Assembly (NCBI RefSeq): GCF_000143625.1
Contig: NZ_GL379589.1
Location: 10,743-74,742 of the forward strand
DNA from: Candidatus Regiella insecticola LSR1
GTDB taxonomy: Bacteria; Pseudomonadota; Gammaproteobacteria; Enterobacterales; Enterobacteriaceae
DNA: 64,000 nucleotides
Direction of reading: 5' to 3'
In this document: positions 32,952 through 43,158 of the stretch, in pieces
How the letters are laid out: each line of letters begins with the position of its first letter
How positions within the stretch are numbered: the first letter of the stretch is position 1
Program-made: the position numbers and the translations under genes
Notes under the pieces: generated by a model
Seen by the model: only the letters and a program-made list of their open reading frames with translations
Databases searched by the model: none
Told to the model about the DNA's origin: nothing

Positions 32952-33072
32952 TATACCCTTTGTCTTTGAAGTTGCCTTCGGCTGCCAGGGCGACCGACCG
33001 ATGAGCGTGGACATACCATGAGGGCGAGGGCTCGCAGCCAACAACGCGGTGGAGTCAAAGGCGAAGGGTATA
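32952..33072. repeat. Family A (ERIC-like) repeat between mlaB and ibaG
   Basis: 121 bp from TATACCCTTTGTCTTTGAAG to GTCAAAGGCGAAGGGTATA, core CGACCGACCGATGAGCGTGG. The rest of 32786-33100 is AT-rich with no gene seen; a weak ACACAA/TTGTGT hairpin lies near 32810. Confidence 0.9.
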
Positions 33073-33100
33073 ACAATACCGCTTCAATTAACGAGTAAAC

Positions 33101-33373
33101 ATGAACATTATTATTGACGCTGCAAAAGTTAAAGAGCTGTTGATGCAAGCAGAAGCATTATCACTACAAGAAGCTCACGTCAGTGTTGAAGGTAGCCATT
33201 TTCAAGTGACGGTTATCAGCGAGGTTTTTACTGATATGAATCTTAGACAAAAACACCAGGCTGTCTACACAGTATTAGCGGAATATATTGCTAAAGGCAG
33301 TATGCATGCTGTCTCAATTAAAGCCTATACACCACAAGAATGGCAAAGAGATCGCAAACTCAATGGTTTTTAA
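33101..33373 (+). CDS. ibaG: BolA-family protein IbaG
   Basis: BolA-like protein that binds an iron-sulfur cluster together with glutaredoxin Grx4. 90 residues; the family core [18 protein letters not shown] and the end [19 protein letters not shown] match E. coli IbaG. The N-terminal 20 residues diverge. Placed between mla genes and murA as in E. coli. Confidence 0.94.
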   Translation: MNIIIDAAKVKELLMQAEALSLQEAHVSVEGSHFQVTVISEVFTDMNLRQKHQAVYTVLAEYIAKGSMHAVSIKAYTPQEWQRDRKLNGF

Positions 33374-33384
33374 TCTTTCATCTG

Positions 33385-33512
33385 TATACCCAATGAATTT
33401 CGAGTTACGGCAAGGTGGCAATCAATCGAATCCCAGGAGTATACAGGTAGTACATGACAGAGGGTGAGTGATCGCTGCCAACGCCGCCTTAACTTGAAAG
33501 GTGAAGGGTATA
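33385..33512. repeat. Full-length ERIC-like (family A) repeat between ibaG and murA
   Basis: 128 bp: TATACCCAATGAATTTCGAG ... GAATCCCAGGAGTATAC ... GAGGGTGAGTGATCGCTGCC ... AACTTGAAAGGTGAAGGGTATA. Length, TATA ends and the internal CCCAGGAG / GGGTGAG / GCCAACGC blocks resemble the classical 127-bp ERIC/IRU element of enterobacteria. This is the reference copy for the family in this window. Confidence 0.93.
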
Positions 33513-33530
33513 ACCATAATTCAATCATAA

Positions 33531-34945
<1,415 letters not shown>

Positions 34946-35325
34946 TGCCGTAAAACTTTGACCTTCAGGGCTGGAGACATAAGGCTGTGTTTCTGGCAAA
35001 CCTGTGTGAAAACTCTGCTGCTAGAGCCAAATCAGTTTAATTTGATTCAAGGCGGAGGGGAGGAGCGCAGACAGTACAAATAGTACGAAAGCGACGACAA
35101 CACAGAATCAAACTAAACTGATTTGGCTATAACAGCGAAAGCCTCGGCATAGCTATGATAGTAATCAGTACCTCCGTGAATGCGGGATTTTAAGCCTGTG
35201 GGGAGTTAGTGCTATGCCACTCGATGAAGCAGGAACCCACTGAGGCGAGCCAAATTTCGATCTTAGCGCGCTGTAGGAATCCTTGTTATTTATAGCCGGA
35301 AGGATGTCAAAAGAGCTCGATTAGC
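34946..35325 (+). mobile_element. Solo relic of an IS605/TnpB-type element (ends without the gene)
   Basis: GCCGTAAAACTTTGACCTTC and ACATAAGGC at 34946-34984 resemble the left end of the TnpB element at 17085. After an inserted family B repeat comes the frame GILSLWGVSAMPLDEAGTH-stop (near 35190-35245), which looks like the last codons of a tnpB gene. Then AGGAATCC ... GGAAGGATGTCAA (35275-35311) resembles the right-end hairpin of this family. Almost all of tnpB is deleted. Such right ends encode the guide (omega) RNA in active elements; function here is unlikely. Confidence 0.5.
35022..35131. repeat. Family B repeat inside the TnpB relic
   Basis: 110 bp; left end drifted (TAGAGCCAAATCAGTTTAAT), right end AACTAAACTGATTTGGCTATA. 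Contains the GACAGTACAAATAGTACG core with a few extra bases (GGAGGGGAGGAG). Confidence 0.85.
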
Positions 35326-35389
35326 ATCAGCGGTGTTAAAAACTTTAGAATACAGGATGCTGTATTCCCTATAAAACAGAACACTAGCG

Positions 35390-35427
35390 GCGGGGAAAGC
35401 TTCACAAAAAGCAAAGCCCCGCTTTAG
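35390..35427 (-). terminator. Possible csrA terminator hairpin
   Basis: On the minus strand AAAGCGGGGCTTTGCTTTTT follows the csrA stop, with a wider pairing of GCGGGG (35390-35395) and CCCCGC (35417-35422). The short stem followed by T residues could act as a terminator. Confidence 0.35.
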
Positions 35428-35429
35428 AA

Positions 35430-35636
35430 TCATTCGGAGACATCCTGCTGACTCTTTTCTGCTTGAATACGTTGATAGATTTCTTCGCGGTGAACAGGCA
35501 CGTTTTTTGGAGCGTTCACACCTATTCTTATTTGACCGCCCTTCGTTCCCAAAACAGTAACGATAATGTTATCTTCCTCAACAGGTTCATTGCCAATAAC
35601 GATTCTTTCACCAACTCGACGAGTCAGAATAAGCAT
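35430..35636 (-). CDS. csrA: Carbon storage regulator CsrA, variant with an insertion
   Basis: RNA-binding regulator that represses or stabilises mRNAs by binding GGA motifs. 68 residues against 61 in E. coli. The start [10 protein letters not shown] and end [17 protein letters not shown] are typical and the RNA-contacting R44-type region [15 protein letters not shown] is intact. Between strands 2 and 3 the usual GDEVTVTVLG reads [16 protein letters not shown], about seven residues longer. Upstream of the tRNA-Ser and tRNA-Arg genes as in E. coli (csrA-serV-argV). Confidence 0.93.
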   Translation of the reverse strand: MLILTRRVGERIVIGNEPVEEDNIIVTVLGTKGGQIRIGVNAPKNVPVHREEIYQRIQAEKSQQDVSE

Positions 35637-36394
35637 TCTTTGCTCCTTGAAAAATTAAAAGAGTCGGGCCTCTCGGTTTCCCCGCTATTATCCATTATAC
35701 ACCATGAAAACGTAAGCTATTATATCGATATAAAATGTAAGTAGCTTAGTCTAGCGTGTTGCTAACGGATACAAGTTTAGTTGAATTGAACAATTTTGCG
35801 CTTAAATTTATACTCGCTCGAATTTGTGAAAAAACATTGCCGTGGAATTTTTTTCAATCGATTGATACAGCATCGATAAGTACCTTACTCGCCTTCGAAT
35901 TTGGCAGGATTGCAAAAGAAAAATTATCAATACAACGGCTGATTTCGGGGAACATTTCACCTCTAAGAGCCTATTCAAAATCTCTTGTGCTCGCTGATAC
36001 TTCATCAACAACGAACTCAAAATGCTCCTTTACTTTATGTAAAATGTGCTTTTTTCGCTCATTTTTTTCTCAATTGATCATTGCTAAAGAAGATTGCGAA
36101 TAAGCTCTAAAAGGCAGTGAGAAATCAGCTCTGTCTGCTGATATTTTATAAAAACCAGACACATTTTATATTGATAATATCATTACCAGATAGAGTTACA
36201 ATAATTTATTATTTATTTACAATAAAAAGTAAAAATTAATTAAATTGGTATCCAATATTATTACGAGCGTACTTTCAACGAGTATTGCCGAGTTAAAAAA
36301 ATGGCTATTCACTAATTTATGCGGCTATTTAAGTGTATTGCAATAAAAATACTAAATAAAAATGAAGTTAATTAACCATTTTCAAAACCGGATA
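35637..36394. other. Gene-poor spacer between csrA and the tRNA genes
   Basis: AT-rich spacer holding one family D repeat (35964-36110). A 115-codon GTG-started frame at 35756-36103 runs into that repeat; its first half has no family I can name and it is not called as a gene. The csrA promoter is expected at the left edge. Nothing else is visible. Confidence 0.5.
35964..36110. repeat. Family D repeat, full length
   Basis: 147 bp: TAAGAGCCTATTCAAAATCT at one end and GATTGCGAATAAGCTCTAA at the other, with the core CTTCATCAACAACGAACTC and ACTCAAAATGCTCC. The same core flanks the inserted elements in the nested cluster at 44.3-44.9 kb, which makes this copy the uninterrupted reference. Confidence 0.8.
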
Positions 36395-36436
36395 ACAAAA
36401 AAAACCGCAAACCCAGTTAGAGTGCGGATTTTTTGT
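36395..36436 (-). terminator. Terminator after the tRNA genes
   Basis: Minus strand: CCGCACTC ... GGGTTTGCGG followed by eight T. Stem CCGCA/TGCGG with flanking A/T pairs. It lies about 35 bases past the 3' end of tRNA-Arg, the last gene of the tRNA transcript. Confidence 0.7.
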
Positions 36437-36471
36437 TACAGTGATTTACTACTCATCTCTGATGTTGTATT

Positions 36472-36548
36472 TGGTGCATCCAGAAGGATTTGAACCTCCG
36501 ACCGCTCGGTTCGTAGCCGAGTACTCTATCCAGCTGAGCTATGGATGC
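36472..36548 (-). tRNA. tRNA-Arg (anticodon ACG)
   Basis: 77 bases including an encoded CCA. On the minus strand it begins GCATCCATAGCTCAGCTGG; the anticodon loop is CTACGAA between CTCGG and CCGAG; the T arm is GGAGG-TTCAAAT-CCTTC with one mismatch pair, and the acceptor ends GGATGC-A-CCA. Matches the argV/argQ type of E. coli, next to csrA and tRNA-Ser in the same order. Confidence 0.96.
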
Positions 36549-36557
36549 GTTATCTAT

Positions 36558-36650
36558 TGGCGGTGAGGGAGGGATTCGAACCCTCGATACGGCTCTTAAC
36601 CATATACTCCCTTAGCAGGGGAGCGCCTTCAGCCGCTCGGCCACCTCACC
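36558..36650 (-). tRNA. serV: tRNA-Ser (anticodon GCT)
   Basis: 93 bases including CCA, minus strand, beginning GGTGAGGTGGCCGAGCGGC. Anticodon loop CTGCTAA flanked by TCCCC and GGGGA-type pairing, a long variable arm typical of serine tRNAs, T loop TTCGAAT, and acceptor CCTCACC-G-CCA. Corresponds to E. coli serV. Confidence 0.96.
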
Positions 36651-36979
36651 TACGCAATTGTACTTAATTTGCTCGTGAGGCTCATCAGCACTGCGTGGGG
36701 CACATATTACTTTCCCACATTTATAAGTCAAACGATTTTTTTAACTTATGTTTTCTTCGTGCAATTCACACCCAAAATGAACAATTTAGCGTCAATACTG
36801 ATGCAGTAAAAATTTGATCAATAATTATACAAAATAATATTTTCTGTTTTATCTGCTATAAATTATTAAACCTTTTTTTAAATTTATACCAACACGAATA
36901 ACGACTCCACTTATCTGCTTAGTTTCACATAAAAAGATCTGACATTGAGACAATGATAGTTCCAGGAGACAGCAGCACT
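36651..36979. other. Divergent spacer between tRNA-Ser and mepS
   Basis: AT-rich, no open frame of note. It must carry the tRNA promoter on the minus strand and the mepS promoter on the plus strand; CTATAAATTATTAAA near 36854 is a plausible -10 region but I cannot fix it. No repeat of families A-D. Confidence 0.4.
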
Positions 36980-37531
36980 ATGGTTAAATCTCAAATTCTT
37001 ACAAAATATATTTTACAAATCATTCCTTTAATTGTTGCTACCATCATGTTGTCTGCATGTAGCACACCACAAAAATCAAACTCACATGCCTCTTGGAAAA
37101 ATACTCGATATGTACCCTACAACTCGCAAAATACATTTGAAACCCGCTTCATCAAGTCAAAAATATTAAAACAATATACGGGTTGGAAAGCCGTACGTTA
37201 TCGTTTCGGAGGTAGCAGTAAAAAAGGGATTGATTGTTCTGCTTTTGTACAACTGACTTTCCGTGAACAGTTTGGCATAAACTTACCACGCTCAACTTCT
37301 GCGCAGCAAACGGTTGGTAAAAAAATTCAACGGATTAAATTAAAGGCTGGTGATTTAGTATTATTTCGGGCGGGTCCCACTGGACGTCATATTGGTATTT
37401 ATTTAGATAACAATAAATTCGTTCATGTATCTGCCACTACTGGGGTAACAATATCTAGCCTTAATGATCAGTATTGGAAGAAACGATACCACACTGGGCG
37501 TAGAGTATTACATAACAGCAATCGTGATTAA
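36980..37531 (+). CDS. mepS: Murein DD-endopeptidase MepS, lipoprotein
   Basis: Cleaves peptide cross-links so that the cell wall can expand. ATG at 36980 gives 183 residues (E. coli 188). Lipobox LSAC with the lipidated cysteine at residue 27. NlpC/P60 domain with catalytic cysteine in GIDCSAFVQ, then histidines in GRHIGIY and KFVHVSA. FREQFGINLPRSTSAQQ matches the family. Confidence 0.95.
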   Translation: MVKSQILTKYILQIIPLIVATIMLSACSTPQKSNSHASWKNTRYVPYNSQNTFETRFIKSKILKQYTGWKAVRYRFGGSSKKGIDCSAFVQLTFREQFGINLPRSTSAQQTVGKKIQRIKLKAGDLVLFRAGPTGRHIGIYLDNNKFVHVSATTGVTISSLNDQYWKKRYHTGRRVLHNSNRD

Positions 37532-37599
37532 TTCGTGCATGATTTTAAACCACTATTGACACCCTACGGTTTTATTTGCTGTCTGATTGATATTTCGCT

Positions 37600-37702
37600 A
37601 AAATCCCGCCTGCTTTGCTTTAGATTATTCCAGGGTAAAGGCTATTTCAAAGCTGCTGCTGGGTCGCCTGTAGCAGGATAATTATTCTTAAGAGAAAATA
37701 AA
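37600..37702 (+). promoter_or_regulatory. rplY leader, possible L25-binding structure
   Basis: A 170-base untranslated stretch precedes rplY. It contains paired-looking GGCTATTTCAAAGC and GCTGCTGGGTCGCCTGTAGC segments before the AAGAGAAAAT ribosome site. Autoregulatory L25 leaders are known in enterobacteria; the assignment here is by position and appearance only. Confidence 0.3.
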
Positions 37703-38002
37703 ATGATCACTATCAATGCAACTGTACGTGATGTTAAAGATCAGGTGAAGGGTGCGAGCCGCCGCCTGCGTGCTAAAAATAAATTTCCCGCGGTCGTCTA
37801 TGGCGGCACAGAACAAGCTATTTCCATTGTTCTTGAACAGGATGTTATAACAAATCTTGAATCAAAACCGGGTTTTTATGGAGAACCCCTAACTTTAATG
37901 ATCGATGATAAAGCAAATAATGTGAAAGTACAGGCAGTGCAACGCCATCCATTTAAGCCTAAATTCACTCATATCGACTTCATGCGCGTATATACCCAAT
38001 GA
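37703..38002 (+). CDS. rplY: 50S ribosomal protein L25, end supplied by a repeat
   Basis: L25 binds 5S rRNA. 99 residues (E. coli 94): [20 protein letters not shown] at the N-terminal half and [16 protein letters not shown] at the end match the short, enterobacterial form. The last residues, VYTQ, and the stop codon come from the first bases of an ERIC-like repeat (TATACCCAATGA). Confidence 0.96.
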   Translation: MITINATVRDVKDQVKGASRRLRAKNKFPAVVYGGTEQAISIVLEQDVITNLESKPGFYGEPLTLMIDDKANNVKVQAVQRHPFKPKFTHIDFMRVYTQ

Positions 38003-38102
38003 ATTTCGAGTTATGGCAAGGCGGCAATCAATCGAATCGGTACATGACAGAGGATGAGTGATCGCTGTCAACGCCGCCGTAGCTTGAAAGGCGAAGAATA
38101 TA
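37991..38102. repeat. Family A (ERIC-like) repeat overlapping the end of rplY
   Basis: 112 bp from TATACCCAATGAATTTCGAG to AGCTTGAAAGGCGAAGAATATA, with a small internal deletion (CAATCGAATC joins GGTACATGACAGAGG). It provides the last codons and TGA stop of rplY. Confidence 0.88.
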
Positions 38103-38295
38103 ATTATCAACTGATTCCTTTCTAGTCATGTAAGATAGAAGCAGATCTCAATATCTGCTTCATTTCCTCTTCCCATTGTTAGTGTAGAAATATTTATACC
38201 AAGCGAACACAGCCTAAAAATACATGGAAAGTGGTAGACATATTAACTAACTATCTAAGATTATTAATCTATCTTCGATAGTAACCTTCTTCGTC

Positions 38296-38360
38296 TTAGC
38301 GCCTATGCGAAATTTTCCTCGTCTGAAATTCACTAAAGAAAATTTCGCATAGGCTGTTAG
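38296..38360. repeat. Short family D hairpin upstream of phoB
   Basis: 65 bp: TTAGCGCCTATGCGAAATTT, a short loop, and the inverse AAATTTCGCATAGGCTGTTAG. It lies about 60 bases before the phoB start. No CTGTCATA-type Pho box is visible on the plus strand between it and phoB. The rest of 38103-38418 is AT-rich spacer. Confidence 0.7.
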
Positions 38361-38418
38361 GGTTTCTGTAGTGAATAACTAGATAACGTGAAATACGGCG
38401 AATTGACAGAATTGAATA

Positions 38419-39108
38419 ATGACAAAACGCATCTTGGTGGTGGAAGATGAGGTAGCAATTCGAGAAATGCTCTGCCTTTTACTGCAGCAAAATGGTTACC
38501 AACCGTTAGCAGCAGAAAATTATGGTAATGCAGTGGCATCTCTTACTGGCCTCTTACCCGATCTAGTACTACTTGACTGGATGTTACCGGGAGGTTCCGG
38601 TATCCAGTTTATTCAACATATAAGACGTGAGATGTTAACCCGTAGTATTCCTGTAATTATGTTGACGGCGCGCGGGGAAGAAGAGGATCGTGTTTGTGGA
38701 TTAGAACTCGGTGCCGACGATTATATTACTAAACCTTTTTCACCGAAAGAAGTAGTGGCACGTGTTCGCGCCATGATAAGGCGCATTGTTCCCACGACAA
38801 CTAAAGAAATAATTGAAATACAAGGTTTGATTTTAGATCCATCGTCACATCGTGTCATAGCCAATGAACAAGTATTAGCAATGGGGCCGACGGAATTCAA
38901 ATTGCTACATTTTTTTATGGCACGTCCAGAGCGAGTTTATAATCGTGAACAATTGCTAAACTATGTTTGGGGCACCAATGTTTACGTCGAAGATCGCACT
39001 GTTGATGTACATATTCGGCGACTACGTAAAGTGCTCGAAAAAAATGGTCACGATAAAATGATTCAAACTGTACGAGGAGCTGGATATCGGTTCTCGACAT
39101 GCTACTAA
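38419..39108 (+). CDS. phoB: Phosphate regulon response regulator PhoB
   Basis: Activates phosphate-starvation genes by binding Pho boxes. 229 residues, as in E. coli. The receiver domain has VVEDE, the phosphorylated aspartate in [18 protein letters not shown] and K in YITKPF; the C-terminal winged helix has [18 protein letters not shown]. Intact, upstream of phoR. Confidence 0.96.
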   Translation: MTKRILVVEDEVAIREMLCLLLQQNGYQPLAAENYGNAVASLTGLLPDLVLLDWMLPGGSGIQFIQHIRREMLTRSIPVIMLTARGEEEDRVCGLELGADDYITKPFSPKEVVARVRAMIRRIVPTTTKEIIEIQGLILDPSSHRVIANEQVLAMGPTEFKLLHFFMARPERVYNREQLLNYVWGTNVYVEDRTVDVHIRRLRKVLEKNGHDKMIQTVRGAGYRFSTCY

Positions 39109-39372
39109 ATTTTTTATCTGATGTGCTGTAAGCTTAAATACAAATAAGCCTGACACATAGCCTATACTCGCCATAAGTGTAGAAACTCTGATAATACTGA
39201 GTGCTGTTGGCATTTTTAACATTTTAGCGACAGAGCATGCTATGTTGCGGAGGAAGAACGGTGCAGTCAGGTACCGTTCTTTGAAACAGGATTCACTGAG
39301 ATTAATCATGTGCACCTTGTCATTTATGGTGTAGGAAGGATGTGAAAAAGATGTCATGTCGGAGACTTCGTT

Positions 39373-40712
39373 GTGTTAAAACGTTTATCATGGAAAAGAC
39401 TGGCATTGGAGTTGATTTTCTTTTGTCTACCCGCGTTATTAATAGGGATTTTTGTTGGTTACCTTCCTTGGTGCTTACTGATTTCAGTGTTAACTGCTTT
39501 AACTTGGAATTTTTATAACCAACTTAGACTGTCTGACTGGTTGTGGTTAGAGCGAAGTATGACCCCGCCCAGGGGATATGGAAACTGGGAGTCATTATTC
39601 TACGGACTGCATCAGATGCAATTGCGCAATCGTAAACGCCGACGTGAATTAGCGCTATTGATTAAACGCTTTCGTAGTGGTGCAGGATCCTTACCTGATG
39701 CGGTGGTGATAATCACTGTTGATGGCCACATTCTCTGGTGTAACCAGCTAGCTCAGCAATTATTGGAATTTCGTTGGCCAGAAGATAATGGCCAGCATAT
39801 TCTTAATTTATTACGTTATCCTGAATTTAATGATTACATAAGCCAACAAGAATTTCTCTGGCCCTTAACTTTGCAATTAAATAATAGCCATCATGTAGAG
39901 TTTCGTGTTATGCCATATTCTGCGGGACAATGGCTACTAGTCGCGCGCGATGTTACCCAGATGATACAGTTAGAAAGCACCCGTCGTATATTTTTTGCTA
40001 ACGTAAATCATGAGCTACGCACACCGTTAACGGTTTTGCAAGGTTACTTAGAAATGATGCATGATCAACCGTTGGAAAGAGCTATCCAAAATAAAATCCT
40101 TGTCACTATGCAGGAGCAGACTAAGCGAATGGATGTCTTGGTCAAACAATTATTAATGCTATCGCGGATCGAGGCAGCACCCACGACGATCAATATGAAT
40201 GAAGTGGTTGATATTCCAATAATATTACAGGAATTACAACATGAGATTGCAGCAATAAAGACAGCAACTAATAATAGACATCATCAAATCACCTTTCATG
40301 TTGACCCACAGTTAAAAATTTTGGGTAATAAAGATCAGCTATCCAGTGCTATTTCAAATCTAGTGTATAATGCGATTAACCATACGCCCGCCGGAACTAA
40401 AATTGAAATTCATTGGCAACTTACATCTCAAGGGGCGCAATTTCAAATAAATGATAATGGAAGAGGGATCGCGGCAGAGCATCTTCCTAGGCTGACTGAG
40501 CGTTTCTATCGGGTAGATGACGCCCGCTCGCGAGAGACTGGTGGAAACGGTTTAGGGTTAGCTATTGTAAAACATACGTTGAACCATCACGATAGCTACC
40601 TGGATATCTTGGCATTGGCACGAATTTCTCCTTTATTTTGCCCCAACGGTTAATATTAACCTCTAACACCGATGACATCGGAAAAAAATTTATTGAGGGT
40701 ATCTCACCTTAA
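39373..40712 (+). pseudogene. phoR: Phosphate sensor kinase PhoR, frameshifted at the C-terminus
   Basis: Membrane kinase controlling PhoB. Start GTG at 39373 ([20 protein letters not shown]). Two N-terminal helices, PAS domain, H-box [10 protein letters not shown]-box and G-boxes DNGRGIA and [12 protein letters not shown] follow E. coli PhoR for about 410 residues. Near 40605 one base is missing: the normal end ([16 protein letters not shown]) continues in another frame to 40712, while the actual frame ends at 40653 with [14 protein letters not shown]. The last strand of the ATP-binding domain is lost, so activity is doubtful but not excluded. Confidence 0.88.
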
Positions 40713-41318
40713 TTTAATGTCTACTATTTTTCTCCCTTCAGCTAATAAAAATAGTAGATGATATAACTAATATTATCCCTTCTAGACATGAACAAACCTT
40801 CGTTCGATGAGTATTATTTTAATTTTTTAATATGAGTGATAATTTTTATCTTTATTTATTCATATCAATAAAAAATATCAACCACAAATATTAATATATT
40901 TGCTTACTTTTATAATTGGAAGAATATTTCATGTAGCGATGAATTAATATGTTCTTTTTATGTTAATTAACGATTGCTGTTACAGCTATATTAAAAAATA
41001 ATTATTAAAAATCATAGTATTATATTAATAAATTTGTTAGAAATGAGTTTCATTACTGCTTGTTTAAAAATGTTTAAGCAAGATTTGTTAAATAATATAG
41101 CTTCATTTTTTATTATGTTGACTATATTGCTTTCTCTTACAGCAATGGAACGTATTTCAATGAAAAAATATATAACTTGAAAAGTTATTCTTTAAGGTAA
41201 AAGATAATAATTTTACCTCATAATTATATCTTACAATATCAAATCTAAGTAGCTTATCTATTTTATTAATAGCTATAGGTCAGAAATATTTTTCATAACA
41301 AGAATAGGATTAGTAATT
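40713..41318. other. AT-rich spacer between phoR and the LysR-type gene
   Basis: No credible frame, repeat or RNA. It contains a 12-bp perfect inverted repeat (TCTACTATTTTT at 40720-40731 and AAAAATAGTAGA at 40746-40757) just past phoR that may act as a terminator although it lacks a clear T run. The remainder is very AT-rich, typical of H-NS-bound accessory DNA. Confidence 0.45.
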
Positions 41319-42185
41319 ATGTTTTTATCTAGAAAATTTGAAGCATTTATGACCGTTGTTGAAAATGGATCACTAAGTAAGGCAGCTAAAGTGATGAACC
41401 GAACTACACCACCTATAGCAAAATCGATTAAAGATTTTGAATGCACCATTGGAAAAAAATTATTTAAACGGGAAAAATTTGGTATGCGGCTAACTAATGA
41501 AGGTACAGCGCTATATCATGATTTAAAAAATTTATACCAACAGGAAAAAGAAATAACAAAAAAATATTTAACCAGCCATATCACTAATACAATTAATATA
41601 TATTATGATTGGGGAAAAGAAAAAATTTTAAGTGAAATATTCAAAGTAGCAGAAACAAACAATATACACACTAACATTTTTAGATTAAATTCAGAGAGTA
41701 TAAATGATATTCCTGATTATTATGGTAATATCCTTATCTTAACATCAGAAAAAATAATATGCGAAAGATTTTCTTTACTTAAAGAAGTGCAAGATTTTGA
41801 TTTTGGCATATATGCTAGGAAAGATATTATCAATAAAAGTGAGGATGTTATGAGTTTGCTACATGAAAATATATGGTTATGCAATCCAGCACTGTTTAAA
41901 AGTCAATTTATAAGATCACTGGAAGAAAGAGTAACCAATAATGTATCTAAAGTGAATATAAGACAAATAGACAATACAACATGTTGTTTGAAATCTATAC
42001 ACACCGGACGCTATATATGTATTACTAATTCTATGATGGACGATTTTGATGGTGATTCAAAAATTGCTTTTTTACATTTTACAAAGGAAATATTTGGTAA
42101 AAATAATCTTTATTTTTATAAATCAAAATCTCATTCAAGTGTACTCAATAAAATTATTAATTACATTGAAAATTTAAATCAATAA
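41319..42185 (+). CDS. LysR-type transcriptional regulator, target unknown
   Basis: 288 residues. N-terminal winged helix-turn-helix of LysR type: FEAFMTVVENGSLSKAAKVM, then TTPPIAKSIKDFE and GKKLFKREKFGMRLTNEG. The effector domain is divergent (FGIYARKDIINKS, GRYICITNSMMDDF). Codon use is extremely AT-rich compared with flanking core genes, and long AT-rich spacers lie on both sides, so it is probably acquired. No adjacent target operon suggests its role. Confidence 0.8.
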   Translation: MFLSRKFEAFMTVVENGSLSKAAKVMNRTTPPIAKSIKDFECTIGKKLFKREKFGMRLTNEGTALYHDLKNLYQQEKEITKKYLTSHITNTINIYYDWGKEKILSEIFKVAETNNIHTNIFRLNSESINDIPDYYGNILILTSEKIICERFSLLKEVQDFDFGIYARKDIINKSEDVMSLLHENIWLCNPALFKSQFIRSLEERVTNNVSKVNIRQIDNTTCCLKSIHTGRYICITNSMMDDFDGDSKIAFLHFTKEIFGKNNLYFYKSKSHSSVLNKIINYIENLNQ

Positions 42186-42310
42186 TTTTGAAATAAACAT
42201 ATGTAACTGTATCATTTCTACATACCAGGGACGTTATTTTACAGTCAAATCGGATTTTATTATTTTTTATAAAATAATAAATATCATACATCGTTATTTG
42301 ACGAGATAGG

Positions 42311-42715
42311 CTATTTGAATATACCATCTATATAATACCAGCATTTATTTACACGAAGAAAACGTGAACGTTCGTGTATTGTAATTTTTTTAGCGGTATT
42401 TTTGTCAGTAAAACATGCAGAAAATTCAACAAAACCTTCGTCGATATGAGAACCAACACTTTCTTCTATTACAGTTAATCCATGCCATTTACGTTCTTTT
42501 TGTATTAAAGTGTTTCGAAAATTTTCTGGATGACAATCTGAATGCCAGCTAATGATAAGATAATCGACGTTGCATTTTACATAAGCACTATAGCGTGAAC
42601 GCATCAAAATTCCGGGTTCGCTGGCAATTTTTTTCCCCGTAATATAAGGCTCACAGCAAATATTATATTCCAACGTACTACCGCATGGGCAACATATAGA
42701 CAAAACATTCTCCAA
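42311..42715 (-). CDS. ychJ: YchJ-family protein lacking its C-terminal SEC-C motif
   Basis: 134 residues against 152 in E. coli. The N-terminal zinc-type SEC-C motif CPCGSTLEYNICCEPYITG and the central NTF2-like fold (LMRSRYSAYVKCNVDYLI, HGLTVIEE, ERSRFLRVNKCWYYIDG) are present. The second, C-terminal SEC-C motif (CPCGSGKKFKKCC in E. coli) is missing, the protein ending at DGIFK. Next to rssB as in E. coli, but rssA between them is absent. Confidence 0.88.
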   Translation of the reverse strand: MENVLSICCPCGSTLEYNICCEPYITGKKIASEPGILMRSRYSAYVKCNVDYLIISWHSDCHPENFRNTLIQKERKWHGLTVIEESVGSHIDEGFVEFSACFTDKNTAKKITIHERSRFLRVNKCWYYIDGIFK

Positions 42716-43158
42716 TAAGATGAAAAAATAAGCATTAATTATACTACCTAATTTTTACTTGAAATTCGACATCATTTTTATATTCAAGAGAAAAATGTTA
42801 CTGGAATAGTTAATATTTAGTTCAATAAATTATCTAGTAATAAATTAGCATTTTTTAGGTTAGCAAAAATTAATCTTGTTAAAATTATCAGTTATTGAGC
42901 ACAATTGTTGATTGAACCTATTCTAATATATTTATCTACTAATAAATATTTAGCTGGATTAGCATATAAAATATCAAGCAATCATCAACCTTGGTAAACA
43001 AAAAATAAAACAAAAACAGAGTAAATATTACTTGTTACAAAAAAATGCAAAGATGTTCGCAATTCAGAAAAAAAAGGGGGGGCATACCAAATTATGACAA
43101 GCATAAGTGCTCATTTTGAGCCACTATTAGAAGTGATACTAGGTAAGAGAGGCTATTC
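42716..43158. other. AT-rich spacer between ychJ and rssB
   Basis: About 440 bases where rssA lies in E. coli. No trace of rssA, no repeat and no frame of note. A G run (GGGGGGGG near 43075-43082) and an AAGAGAGG ribosome site before rssB are the only notable points. Confidence 0.4.

Noticed and set aside
35756..36103. 115-codon plus-strand frame between csrA and the tRNA genes
   Set aside because: It starts with GTG without a ribosome site, its second half is translated from a family D repeat, and the first half matches nothing I know.
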